A DNA stretch of 64,000 nt from Pedobacter frigoris (GTDB lineage: Bacteria > Bacteroidota > Bacteroidia > Sphingobacteriales > Sphingobacteriaceae), in contig NZ_SWBQ01000004.1 in the NCBI RefSeq assembly GCF_005116445.1, positions 1-64,000 of the forward strand, written 5' to 3'. Shown piece by piece: positions 54,541-62,550 of the stretch (position 1 is the first letter of the stretch; every line of letters starts with the position of its first letter). Under the pieces are notes generated by a model. It was not told the DNA's origin. It made no database searches and saw nothing but the letters and a program-made list of their open reading frames with translations. The translations under genes were made by a program, and so were the position numbers.

Positions 54541-55990
54541 TTTTAGGCTTATCCTTTGGCTTTTTTCTTCGGTTATTCCTGTTTTTATTTTTATTTGCAG
54601 CAGGTTGTCCTGTCGGATTAACTGCTCCTTCCACTGCAACAGCCGGTGCTTCTCCATTCTCTTTTTTAACAGCATCAGGTCTCGCTTGCTTGTTCTGCTG
54701 CCCCTGCTGTTTAGCCTGCTGAGGTGGCTTTGGTTCTTGCGTACCCTGCTTTTGCTGCGGGCCTTGCTTCGCTGGTTGCCCAGGCTTGGCCAACTGCTGA
54801 GGCTTCCCTTGTTTATCTCCTTTATTAGGGTTATTCCGGTTGTCGTTGCCTTTATTCCTGTTGTTATTTCTATTGTTTTTATTCCTCTGCTTATCATCCA
54901 GCCTGGTCAAACTATCCTGACCAACCACATTTTCATAATCATGTGCCTTTTCCACCACCGCCACAGGAGTAAGTTCCAATGCCTCTTCCTTTAAATTCAC
55001 CGGCTTTTGACCACGCTTGTTCATGGCCATGATCTCTTTTACACGGTCAACCTTCAACGGGATCCAATCCTCTGTATTCGGATAAGCAAACCACATTACT
55101 TTCTTGAAAATGTCCGTCTTTTGATGACGTGCCACCCCTATTTCTGTCTGAAGACTTTCTATGCGATCAGGAATATCTTTCAACGCATCCAGATAAGTAT
55201 CCAGCTCATAATTCAAGCAGCACTTCAGTTTACCACACTGACCCGCTAGTTTCAGCGTATTCAGGGAAAGGTTTTGATACCTCGCAGCAGCAGTAGAAAC
55301 TGTTTTAAAGTTGGTAAGCCAGGTAGAACAACACAATTCACGGCCGCATGAGCCAATTCCACCCAGTCTTCCTGCTTCCTGACGCATCCCGATCTGACGC
55401 ATTTCAATCCTGATGCGGAAAGTCTCTGCCATCTTTTTGATCAGTTCACGGAAATCGACCCTGCCTTCAGCAGTATAAAAAAATGTCGCTTTTGTTTTGT
55501 CTCCCTGGTAATCAACATCACTGATTTTCATAGACAAGCGCAGATCCAGTGCCAGTGTACGTGCTTTATGCATGGTTTCCCACTCTAAGCCCTTCGCAAT
55601 TTTCCACTTTTCCACATCCGCTTCAGTAGCCTTACGGTATACCTTTCTCGTCACCTGATCAATCGGTGTTTTACGACGTTTCATCTGTATCCTTACCAGT
55701 TCTCCTGTCAAAGAAACATGGCCGATGTCGTATCCGCCAGTAGGGCCTTCCACAGCAATCAGCTCTCCTATCTCCAGGTAAATATTGTCGCTGTTCAGGA
55801 AAAATTCCTTCCTTGCTCCTTTGAATTTAACTTCGATTACCTGAAAAGGTGTATAATTAGATGGTGTATCTAAATTAGATAACCAATCGTAAACTTCCAT
55901 TTTTCCGCAGCCACCAGTAAGGCATGATCCATTACTTTTGCATCCTGCGGGGGCGCAACCGCCTCCTGTAGAACAACTTCCACATCCCAT
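54527..55990 (-). CDS. ricT: PSP1-domain protein RicT (YaaT-like)
   Basis: A 487-residue cytoplasmic protein. A Cys-rich start (CGSCSTGGGCAPAGCKSNGS) is followed by the PSP1 domain (about 45-310) with GRELCCSTWL and LKLAGQCGKLKCCLNYEL, whose cysteines can hold iron-sulfur clusters in Ric complexes. Residues about 365-487 are a low-complexity tail rich in N, K, Q, P and G, probably disordered. Its place between holB and gldH is typical of Bacteroidota. Exact role here is unknown. Confidence 0.88.
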   Translation of the reverse strand: MGCGSCSTGGGCAPAGCKSNGSCLTGGCGKMEVYDWLSNLDTPSNYTPFQVIEVKFKGARKEFFLNSDNIYLEIGELIAVEGPTGGYDIGHVSLTGELVRIQMKRRKTPIDQVTRKVYRKATEADVEKWKIAKGLEWETMHKARTLALDLRLSMKISDVDYQGDKTKATFFYTAEGRVDFRELIKKMAETFRIRIEMRQIGMRQEAGRLGGIGSCGRELCCSTWLTNFKTVSTAAARYQNLSLNTLKLAGQCGKLKCCLNYELDTYLDALKDIPDRIESLQTEIGVARHQKTDIFKKVMWFAYPNTEDWIPLKVDRVKEIMAMNKRGQKPVNLKEEALELTPVAVVEKAHDYENVVGQDSLTRLDDKQRNKNNRNNNRNKGNDNRNNPNKGDKQGKPQQLAKPGQPAKQGPQQKQGTQEPKPPQQAKQQGQQNKQARPDAVKKENGEAPAVAVEGAVNPTGQPAANKNKNRNNRRKKPKDKPKNDEI

Positions 55991-55992
55991 AG

Positions 55993-57150
55993 TTAATTGT
56001 ATATATATTGAGTCCCCGCAGGGAGCGTTTTAAACTTAATTATTTTTACTAGCTGTAAAGATACATCTAAAAACAGAATTTTAGGGTTCGCATTTCTTTC
56101 GATGTGATAATGAGCCTTTTCCAATTCTGAAATAATGGCATCCGCCATGTTTAAATCCAGTACATGCTTCGATAATTTCTTTGCGGTATCCAAAGCCGCC
56201 CCCGGCAACTTAACCAGTTCCTCTGCTCCGCTCAGCAGCAAACTGCATTCCCTCAGAAAGCTGATTCCATATTTCAGGAAGTTCTTCTGGTTTTCTCTTC
56301 CCCATCCGGAGATCTGCTCTACAAAACCTGTCAGGTCCAAAACCCTGTTCCCATAGCCCATCCTTAACCATTCTGCAAACTTATCTGCATTCTCATTTTG
56401 TGTATTTGCAGTCAGCTGTTTTGCTTCTATCAGGTTTCCATCTGCCAGGAAGCTGTATTCTGTGGCCTGATTCTCTGACAGCCCAAACTCATCCATCAGG
56501 TAGCTTTCGACCGTTGCATGTGAAAGCTTGGGGATTTTAACAATCTGGGTCCGCGATAATAAGGTAGAAAGTATCTGCTCCTGGTTATTGGCCACCAGGA
56601 TAAAAAGTGTATTTGCAGGCGGTTCTTCTATGATTTTCAACAAGGAATTGCCCTCCTTATCCAGGTGTTCCGGCAGCCACATGATCAGCACCTTGGTGTC
56701 GGCTTCAAAAGCTTTATAACTTAATTTTTTGATGATATCATGACATTCGGCGATATTGATATTGGCCTGTTTGTTCTCCGCACTCAACTTCGAGCGCCAG
56801 ATATCCATGTCAAAATACGAATCTTCGAGCAACATGCTCCTCCACTCTTCCAGCACGTCAACCGCAGTCTTTACGTCTTTAGACGCAAAAAAAGGATAAG
56901 AAAAATGCAGGTCAGGATGAATATATCTTTCGTATTTACGGCAGGAAGAACATTCGCCACAGCTGTCATCATTCTGTTTATCAAGGCAGTTGATATATTG
57001 GGCATAGGCAATTGCGAGAGGAAGTGCGCCACTACCGTCGCACGACAAAAACAACTGGGCATGACTGACCCTGTTCTCCGCAACTGTTTGTATCAGCTGC
57101 TGCTTTATACCTTCCTGGCCAATGATATTTTTAAACTGCATTTGGTGCAA
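55993..57150 (-). CDS. holB: DNA polymerase III subunit delta'
   Basis: A 385-residue clamp-loader subunit. The opening FKNIIGQEGIKQQLIQTV and RVSHAQLFLSCDGSGALPLA give a Walker-A region lacking GKT, as usual for the ATPase-inactive delta'. The zinc module has C55, C64, C67 and C70. LLKIIEEPPANTLFILV and LLSRTQIVKIPKL are typical. An ATG three codons in (57141) is an equally good start. It heads the operon holB-ricT-gldH. Confidence 0.9.
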   Translation of the reverse strand: MHQMQFKNIIGQEGIKQQLIQTVAENRVSHAQLFLSCDGSGALPLAIAYAQYINCLDKQNDDSCGECSSCRKYERYIHPDLHFSYPFFASKDVKTAVDVLEEWRSMLLEDSYFDMDIWRSKLSAENKQANINIAECHDIIKKLSYKAFEADTKVLIMWLPEHLDKEGNSLLKIIEEPPANTLFILVANNQEQILSTLLSRTQIVKIPKLSHATVESYLMDEFGLSENQATEYSFLADGNLIEAKQLTANTQNENADKFAEWLRMGYGNRVLDLTGFVEQISGWGRENQKNFLKYGISFLRECSLLLSGAEELVKLPGAALDTAKKLSKHVLDLNMADAIISELEKAHYHIERNANPKILFLDVSLQLVKIIKFKTLPAGTQYIYN

Positions 57151-57248
57151 AATAGTAAAATTTTAAGACATGTACTGTCCATCATGCTCAACACTCGGGC
57201 AATGAGGTCTGGCTGACTTTATTCTGCACTCGTATTACACCCAACTTT

Positions 57249-57486
57249 TACCCGAATTTCATACGGATGCTAAACGGGTTTGCTACGGGTTTTAGCCGTA
57301 CCAAACCCGCTCCAAACCCGTAGCAAATCCGCTTGAAACCCGTACCAGACACGAACGCATCATTAGCGCACCTGCTTCGCTGATTAAGGCTTGCTTCGGG
57401 TCTGATTCGCAAAAGGGTACCTGTTTTCCGAAGCAATCTGCCATCAGTCTGCTACCAGTCCCCTATCAGTCGGGCACTAGCCTAAT
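57249..57486. repeat. Head-to-head 11-bp phased repeat array
   Basis: On the plus strand units of 11 bases with core AAACCCG or AAATCCG begin at 57303, 57314, 57325 and 57336. On the minus strand matching units fill 57292-57249 (AAACCCGTAGC, AAACCCGTTTA and two weaker ones). The arms 57275-57292 and 57314-57331 pair with 17 of 18 bases. A second run with an exact 11-base step (ATCAGTC, ACCAGTC, ATCAGTC) begins at 57443. The phase is not a multiple of three, so it is not coding. The rest of 57151-57544 holds only the promoters of holB and ruvX. Confidence 0.7.
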
Positions 57487-57499
57487 CCGAAACCTTTCT

Positions 57500-57507
57500 T
57501 ATCTTTG
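57500..57507 (+). promoter_or_regulatory. -7 box TATCTTTG of the ruvX operon
   Basis: TATCTTTG lies 37 bases before the ATG at 57545, giving a short leader. It follows directly on the repeat array. No clear -33 TTG is found. Confidence 0.55.
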
Positions 57508-57544
57508 CGCCTTATCATCGGCTTCCTTTAGCCTTTAGCAGTTT

Positions 57545-57964
57545 ATGAGCAGGATTTTAGCTTTTGATTACGGCACTAAGAGAATCGGCCTTGCCGTTAC
57601 GGACCCGATGCAGATCATCGCAACGGGACTGGACACCATTCATCCGAAGGACATCATGGAATTTTTAAAAAAATACCTTGTAGCGGAGGAAGTGGAGGCT
57701 TTCGTCTTTGGTGATCCTAAGCAGATGGATGGCTCCCCCTCTGATTCTGCCCAGCATGTAAAAGGCTTTGCCAGAACGTTAAAAAAAACATATCCGCATA
57801 TCCCGCAGTACTGGATCGATGAGCGCTTTACTTCTAAACTGGCACACCAGACCATTATGCAAAGCGGGTTAAAAAAACAGGACCGCCAGAATAAGGAAAG
57901 GGTAGATACCATATCGGCAACCATCATACTGCAATATTTTATGGAGGAGCACCGTTTAACTTAA
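57545..57964 (+). CDS. ruvX: Putative pre-16S rRNA nuclease / Holliday junction resolvase RuvX
   Basis: A 139-residue YqgF-family nuclease with an RNase H fold. The first catalytic Asp is in AFDYGTKRIGLAVTD, followed by FVFGDPKQMDGSPSD and DERFTSKLA; the late D in KERVDTISATIIL completes the site. Full length for the family. First of a run of rightward genes; the O-methyltransferase starts four bases after its stop. Confidence 0.92.
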   Translation: MSRILAFDYGTKRIGLAVTDPMQIIATGLDTIHPKDIMEFLKKYLVAEEVEAFVFGDPKQMDGSPSDSAQHVKGFARTLKKTYPHIPQYWIDERFTSKLAHQTIMQSGLKKQDRQNKERVDTISATIILQYFMEEHRLT

Positions 57965-57968
57965 AATT

Positions 57969-58604
57969 ATGAGCCTGATCAACGACGATTTACAACAATT
58001 GCTGCTTAGTTACTGCGAACCGGAAAGTGAGTTATTGCAAAAAATAGACCGGGAAACTAACCTCAAAGTACTGATGCCGAGAATGCTGTCAGGACATTAT
58101 CAGGGCCGTGTGCTCAGTATGCTCAGTAAAATGATCAGTCCGCAAAGGGTTCTTGAAATAGGAACTTTCACCGGCTATGCGACGATTTGTCTTGCCGAAG
58201 GTCTTACGGAAAATGGATTGCTTTACACCCTGGATATTAATGAGGAACTGGAAGAAATGGTGAGAAACAATTTTGCTGAGTCTGACTATAATAAGCAGAT
58301 TCGTTACATCCTGGGCGATGCCAGTCAGACACTCCAATCCCTGGACGAAACTTTTGACCTCGTATTTATAGATGCCGACAAGAAAAACAACGGCACTTAT
58401 TACGATATGGTTTTTGACCGGGTGAGAAAAGGCGGGCTCATCATTGTGGATAATGTACTGTGGAGTGGAAAAGTACTCAACAACAGTCAGGATAAAGACA
58501 CCCGGAATATCACTACATTTAATGATAAAATAGCGGCAGATGATCGCGTGGAAAAATTGATCCTGCCGGTGAGGGATGGTATATTTATCATCAGAAAAAA
58601 ATAA
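57969..58604 (+). CDS. SAM-dependent O-methyltransferase (family 3)
   Basis: A 211-residue caffeoyl-CoA O-methyltransferase-like protein. It shows MLSGHYQGRVLSML, motif I RVLEIGTFTGYATICLAEGL, the metal/substrate region FIDADKKNNGTYYD, and GGLIIVDNVLWSGKV. Bacterial members methylate catechol-like or small hydroxyl substrates; the substrate is unknown here. Lies between ruvX and the glucosaminidase genes with gaps of 4 and 3 bases. Confidence 0.9.
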   Translation: MSLINDDLQQLLLSYCEPESELLQKIDRETNLKVLMPRMLSGHYQGRVLSMLSKMISPQRVLEIGTFTGYATICLAEGLTENGLLYTLDINEELEEMVRNNFAESDYNKQIRYILGDASQTLQSLDETFDLVFIDADKKNNGTYYDMVFDRVRKGGLIIVDNVLWSGKVLNNSQDKDTRNITTFNDKIAADDRVEKLILPVRDGIFIIRKK

Positions 58605-58607
58605 AGT

Positions 58608-59288
58608 ATGTTTAAAACGATATTGTCTGCCTGGCTGTGCATAATGCTGCTTTCTTTTGGTGCAAAAGCGCAAACGACGACAGATTACATTAGTGAATAT
58701 GCTGGCTACGCACAAACGCTGATGCATGAGTATAAAATACCTGCCAGCGTAATTCTGGCTGTAGCCATTCATGAATCAGCTTCCGGAACCAGCAAGATAG
58801 CCCGCCACCTGAACAACCATTTCGGTATCAAAGGGCCCAACAGCAATACAGAAATCCGGTCATCCTACCGTGATTATCCTAGTGTTACCGAGTCTTACGA
58901 TCACTTCCTCGATTTTCTTAAAAGCAGGGCATCATTCAGTCCGCTTTTTGAAAAATACGACCAGTATGATTATAAAAACTGGGCCAGGGGGATACAACGC
59001 GGGGGTTATGCGCACAGCAGAACCTGGGCCTCACAAATCATAGGCATCATCAAAAAAAATGAGCTTTTTCAGTACGATGAAAGGCCGGATGATTATATAG
59101 AGACCGTGATACCTGCGGCAAGACCGATAAGAAAATCAAGATCCTCCAGGGGGAAAACATATACAGTAAAAAGTGGCGACAACCTGAGTACCATTGCCAA
59201 AAACAAGGGAACTACGGCTGCTGCATTAATGAAGAAAAACGGGTTGAAAAGCGCTGCGCTGAAGCCCGGTCAAAAAATAAAAATCTGA
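58608..59288 (+). CDS. Exported glucosaminidase-LysM protein
   Basis: A 226-residue cell-wall hydrolase. Signal peptide ends at KAQ; a FlgJ-like glucosaminidase domain has AVAIHESASGTSKIA (likely catalytic Glu) and NNHFGIKG, then WARGIQRGGYAHSRTWA; one LysM domain lies at the C-terminus (YTVKSGDNLSTIAKNKGTT). It would cut murein glycan strands. The next gene is a paralogue overlapping it by one base (TGATG). Confidence 0.9.
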   Translation: MFKTILSAWLCIMLLSFGAKAQTTTDYISEYAGYAQTLMHEYKIPASVILAVAIHESASGTSKIARHLNNHFGIKGPNSNTEIRSSYRDYPSVTESYDHFLDFLKSRASFSPLFEKYDQYDYKNWARGIQRGGYAHSRTWASQIIGIIKKNELFQYDERPDDYIETVIPAARPIRKSRSSRGKTYTVKSGDNLSTIAKNKGTTAAALMKKNGLKSAALKPGQKIKI

Positions 59289-60199
59289 TGAACAAGAAAT
59301 TACTTAGCCTTGCTATTATAGTCGCCCTTTTCTCCGCATGTAAAACCAAACAGTACAGCCGGAACAACAAACAGATAGAAAAAGCGGCCAATAAAGTCAA
59401 TCCTGATTTCAAATCACAGACTACGCTGAGCTATATTGCTTCTTTTAAGGATGTAGCGATAGAGGAGATGAACAGGTACGGCATCCCGGCGAGTATCACC
59501 CTTGCCCAGGGCATCATTGAATCGGGCAGTGGGAATAGTAGCCTCGCCAGGTATGCAAATAATCATTTCGGCATCAAATGTACCTCCGACTGGAAAGGAA
59601 AGGGATATTATAAAGATGATGACAAGGCTGACGACTGTTTCCGGGTGTATAAAGATGCGAGGGAATCTTACAAAGACCACTCTGAATTTTTAAAGCGCAA
59701 GCGCTATAGCGCTTTGTTTGAGCTGGATAAAAATGATTACAAGAACTGGGCCCTCGGATTAAAACAGGCAGGATATGCGACCAATCCTAAATACCCGGAC
59801 CTGCTGATCAACGTCATCGACAAGTACCAGCTTTATCAATATGACCAGGGTGAGTCTGAAAATGAGAAACTGAAGCGCGAGGACCGCGTCTTTACAGAGA
59901 TCAATGCAAACATCCCTAAGGAACAGAAAAAGTTTACACCGGTAGCTACTCCTCCTTCCAAACAGGTGGTAAAAACTCCGGATACGTTGAGAATTCCGAC
60001 ACCCGACTTGAATAAAACGCCTGTTGCAGATTCTTCTGCGGCGCCTGTTTTTAAGCCAAGTTCATATACCGTGAAGCCGGGAGACACGCTTTATAACATC
60101 TCCAAGCGGTTCAATGTCCCGGTCGACGAGCTTAAATCAATAAATAACATTACGGACACTGGCATTAAAATTGGTCAAAAACTGATCTTAGTTAAATAA
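59288..60199 (+). CDS. Glucosaminidase-LysM lipoprotein
   Basis: A 303-residue lipoprotein (lipobox LFSACKTKQ). It has the same order as the preceding protein: glucosaminidase with AQGIIESGSGNSSLARYANN, HFGIKC, WALGLKQAGYATNPKY, a Pro/Thr/Lys-rich linker (about 200-255), and a C-terminal LysM (YTVKPGDTLYNISKRFNVP). The lipid anchor would place it at the outer membrane, while its neighbour is soluble. It begins within the preceding stop codon. Confidence 0.9.
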   Translation: MNKKLLSLAIIVALFSACKTKQYSRNNKQIEKAANKVNPDFKSQTTLSYIASFKDVAIEEMNRYGIPASITLAQGIIESGSGNSSLARYANNHFGIKCTSDWKGKGYYKDDDKADDCFRVYKDARESYKDHSEFLKRKRYSALFELDKNDYKNWALGLKQAGYATNPKYPDLLINVIDKYQLYQYDQGESENEKLKREDRVFTEINANIPKEQKKFTPVATPPSKQVVKTPDTLRIPTPDLNKTPVADSSAAPVFKPSSYTVKPGDTLYNISKRFNVPVDELKSINNITDTGIKIGQKLILVK

Positions 60200-60233
60200 T
60201 GTTAATGTATATTAACCACGTATAGTTATCTTG

Positions 60234-60241
60234 TAGTTTTG
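60234..60241 (+). promoter_or_regulatory. -7 box TAGTTTTG
   Basis: TAGTTTTG ends eight bases before the ATG at 60250. A GTTAAT-GTAT-ATTAAC palindrome (60200-60215) lies where the -33 region would be and may be an operator. Confidence 0.45.
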
Positions 60242-60249
60242 TATCTCCA

Positions 60250-61002
60250 ATGAGATTTTTTAGCCTTGTAATACTCCTTTACTGCCTTTCTTTGAATCTG
60301 TACGCTCAGACCGGAACAGTACAGGGCTTTGTGGTGGATAAAGATTCCAAGTTGCGCCTCGCTAAAGTTTACATGTACAATGCCAGCAAAGACGAGGGAA
60401 TATACAATACCCCTAAAGGTGAGTTTGCTTTGAAAGCATCCGTGGGTGATACGCTTTTTGCAATTTTACAGGGATATGCTGTAGATACATTGGTTTACAA
60501 AGGTCAGAAGTCTGTTTATTTTCAGCTGAAATCCCTGGGCATCAATCTCCGCGAAGTTTCCATTATCGGAAAAAAAATGACGCCTAAAGAGCAGTATGAC
60601 AAGACCTTTAAAGAATATAAGTATGCGCTGGACAAGGGTAAAGCCAAGGATTTGCTAAATCTAGGCCTTGGAGGAGCCGGTTTGGGGATAGATGCCATTT
60701 ATAACTTACTGAGCCGGGAAGGGAAAAATGCCCGGCGTTTGCAGAAAATTCTTGAGAGAGATTACCGGGAAGCGATTATAGACTACCGTTTCAAGCCGGA
60801 TTATGTAAAATCAGTATTGCAGATCGGTGATTATGAAGCGGAAGATTTCATGAGCCAGTACCGCCCATCCTATGAGTTTACACTGTCGGCTTCCGACTAT
60901 GCCTTTGTCGTATTTCTTAAGAACAGTTATGCGAGTTATAAGCGGAACCCCGAAGCTTTTAGGCTGCCTCCACTGCCGAAGATAAATATTGAAACGTTTT
61001 GA
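60250..61002 (+). CDS. Exported protein with carboxypeptidase-like regulatory domain
   Basis: A 250-residue protein with signal peptide ending LYAQ. Residues about 22-100 form a carboxypeptidase-D-type beta sandwich (GTVQGFVVDKDSKLRLAKVY); the rest is helical and charged with a short glycine-rich hydrophobic segment (LLNLGLGGAGLGIDAIYNLL). Function unknown. Its last codons overlap the start of the next small gene. Confidence 0.75.
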   Translation: MRFFSLVILLYCLSLNLYAQTGTVQGFVVDKDSKLRLAKVYMYNASKDEGIYNTPKGEFALKASVGDTLFAILQGYAVDTLVYKGQKSVYFQLKSLGINLREVSIIGKKMTPKEQYDKTFKEYKYALDKGKAKDLLNLGLGGAGLGIDAIYNLLSREGKNARRLQKILERDYREAIIDYRFKPDYVKSVLQIGDYEAEDFMSQYRPSYEFTLSASDYAFVVFLKNSYASYKRNPEAFRLPPLPKINIETF

Positions 61003-61334
61003 GGCCTTTATTCCTGATATTCCCAAAGCTCCCTGCAAGCGGGATGGCTATATTTCCTTTTATATTGATAAAGGACCGTCGTTTTAAACTCGATCCGATA
61101 CTGGTAAATCATGAGCGGATCCATTTCAGACAGCAATTGGAACTGCTCATTCTGCCTTTCTTTCTGCTTTACTTTTTTCACTACCTGATCAACCTGCTGC
61201 GGTACAAAAACCATTACCTGGCGTATTTCAACATCTGCTTTGAAAAGGAGGCCTATACGCATGATAGAAATCTTGCTTATCTGACTGAAAGAAAGCTGTT
61301 TTCCTGGGTTCGTTTTCTTGGAAAAAAAGACTAA
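60999..61334 (+). CDS. Small membrane protein with HExxH motif
   Basis: A 111-residue protein. The segment LVNHERIHFRQQLELL contains HERIH, a zincin-type HExxH, followed by a hydrophobic hairpin (ILPFFLLYFFHYLINLL) and FEKEAY, whose Glu could be the third zinc ligand. It resembles short Bacteroidota proteins of unknown role. The TTG start at 60999 overlaps the preceding stop; an ATG at 61044 would shorten it by 15 residues. Confidence 0.65.
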   Translation: MRPLFLIFPKLPASGMAIFPFILIKDRRFKLDPILVNHERIHFRQQLELLILPFFLLYFFHYLINLLRYKNHYLAYFNICFEKEAYTHDRNLAYLTERKLFSWVRFLGKKD

Positions 61335-61406
61335 TTGCCTGTTGCTTTTGTAATTAGTTTACCAATAAACTTTTAATAAGTCACATTTTTGTTTTTCTTT
61401 GTAATA

Positions 61407-62435
61407 ATGAAGAGTTTTAATATCTGCCTCTTATTACTGTTTATCTCCTCATCAGGCCTGTTTGCTCAGGAAATTGATACGGTTCCCATCAACACAAAGG
61501 GACTGGAGATCAAGCTGAAACGTAGTCCCCTGCCCGCAAGGACAGGCGCGCTCGTGTTTAAACCCGTGCAAATTACACCTGTTGTTGTTTCCGAGAAAGT
61601 GAATTATTGGAAAACATCGACCTCGATTGGGATTGATGTGAATCAGGGGGCTTTTTCAAATAACTGGAAAGGTGGTGGTGTAAACTCCATGGCAGTTGGT
61701 GGACTGGTAAACTATAAAGCTGCTTACAGCAAGGATAGTTATAGCTACACCACGGAGTTAAGGATGGAATATGGCAAGATCAAAAACAAAGATCAGCTGC
61801 AAAAGAAAACCAAGGACAGGATTTTCTGGGATAATAAGGCCAACCTGCAACTTTCTAAAAGCTGGTTCTTCTTCGGATCTGTGACTTTTGAAACTCAGTT
61901 CGATAATGGTTTTGCGTATTACCGGGATAAAGAAAACAATGAGCAGAAGCAACTGATCTCCAAGTTCTTCTCGCCGGGCTATATCACAGAATCCATAGGT
62001 TTTGAATACAAACCGGTTAGTTATTTTTCGACCCGACTAGGTACGGGAACAGCGAAACAAACGTTCATCAACAGCATGGATGACCTCATCGCTGCCGAAC
62101 TCGCGAGAAACCCGGCCAGTAAAAAAGGAGATTACTTTGGGGTGCCATCAAACAAAAAATTCAGAAATGAGCTGGCATTCCAGGTGACAAGTACTTTCGG
62201 TGAGAAACAGATTTTCACGAATGTATTCCTGTATGCCAGGTATAATATGTTTATCCCTTACGACAGGAAACTGGAACATATAGACCATCGCCTTGATGTG
62301 ACGCTGAAATCGCGGATCAACAAGTTTATGAACGTGACACTCAATGGAGTAGGTTTATTTGACAAAGATTCCGACAAAGAAGTACAGGCTAGCCAGAATC
62401 TTTCATTAGGATTTGGCTTTACCTTCCCAAGATAA
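61407..62435 (+). CDS. DUF3078 outer-membrane-type protein
   Basis: A 342-residue exported protein (signal MKSFNICLLLLFISSSGLFA then Q) from the ATG at 61407; an in-frame TTG 18 bases upstream is unlikely. The DUF3078 signature is NYWKTSTSIGIDVNQGAFSN with WKGGGVNSMA, followed by repeated amphipathic strands and an end LSLGFGFTFPR, as in a beta barrel. Function is not known. Confidence 0.85.
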   Translation: MKSFNICLLLLFISSSGLFAQEIDTVPINTKGLEIKLKRSPLPARTGALVFKPVQITPVVVSEKVNYWKTSTSIGIDVNQGAFSNNWKGGGVNSMAVGGLVNYKAAYSKDSYSYTTELRMEYGKIKNKDQLQKKTKDRIFWDNKANLQLSKSWFFFGSVTFETQFDNGFAYYRDKENNEQKQLISKFFSPGYITESIGFEYKPVSYFSTRLGTGTAKQTFINSMDDLIAAELARNPASKKGDYFGVPSNKKFRNELAFQVTSTFGEKQIFTNVFLYARYNMFIPYDRKLEHIDHRLDVTLKSRINKFMNVTLNGVGLFDKDSDKEVQASQNLSLGFGFTFPR

Positions 62436-62505
62436 AGCAATATTTAATGTCGGCCCATTTGGCTGATTACTATAAAATATTAGCTTTGCTTTCCCTCAAA
62501 ATTAA

Positions 62506-62513
62506 TAACTTTG
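62506..62513 (+). promoter_or_regulatory. -7 box TAACTTTG of ffh
   Basis: TAACTTTG lies 37 bases before the ATG at 62551. A second box-like TAGCTTTG is at 62481-62488, whose TTTG is 17 bases upstream of the first. Confidence 0.5.
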
Positions 62514-62550
62514 GGGCTCACAAAAATTTGAACACTAAGCATTAAAGAAA

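Noticed and set aside
54449..54994. A 181-codon plus-strand Leu-rich frame
   Set aside because: Antisense to the low-complexity tail of ricT and the start of gldH; the Leu/Arg richness is a translation of the repeat-like codons.
57303..57346. CRISPR-like array
   Set aside because: Units are 11 bases with no spacers, and no cas gene is present; the repeats are contiguous.
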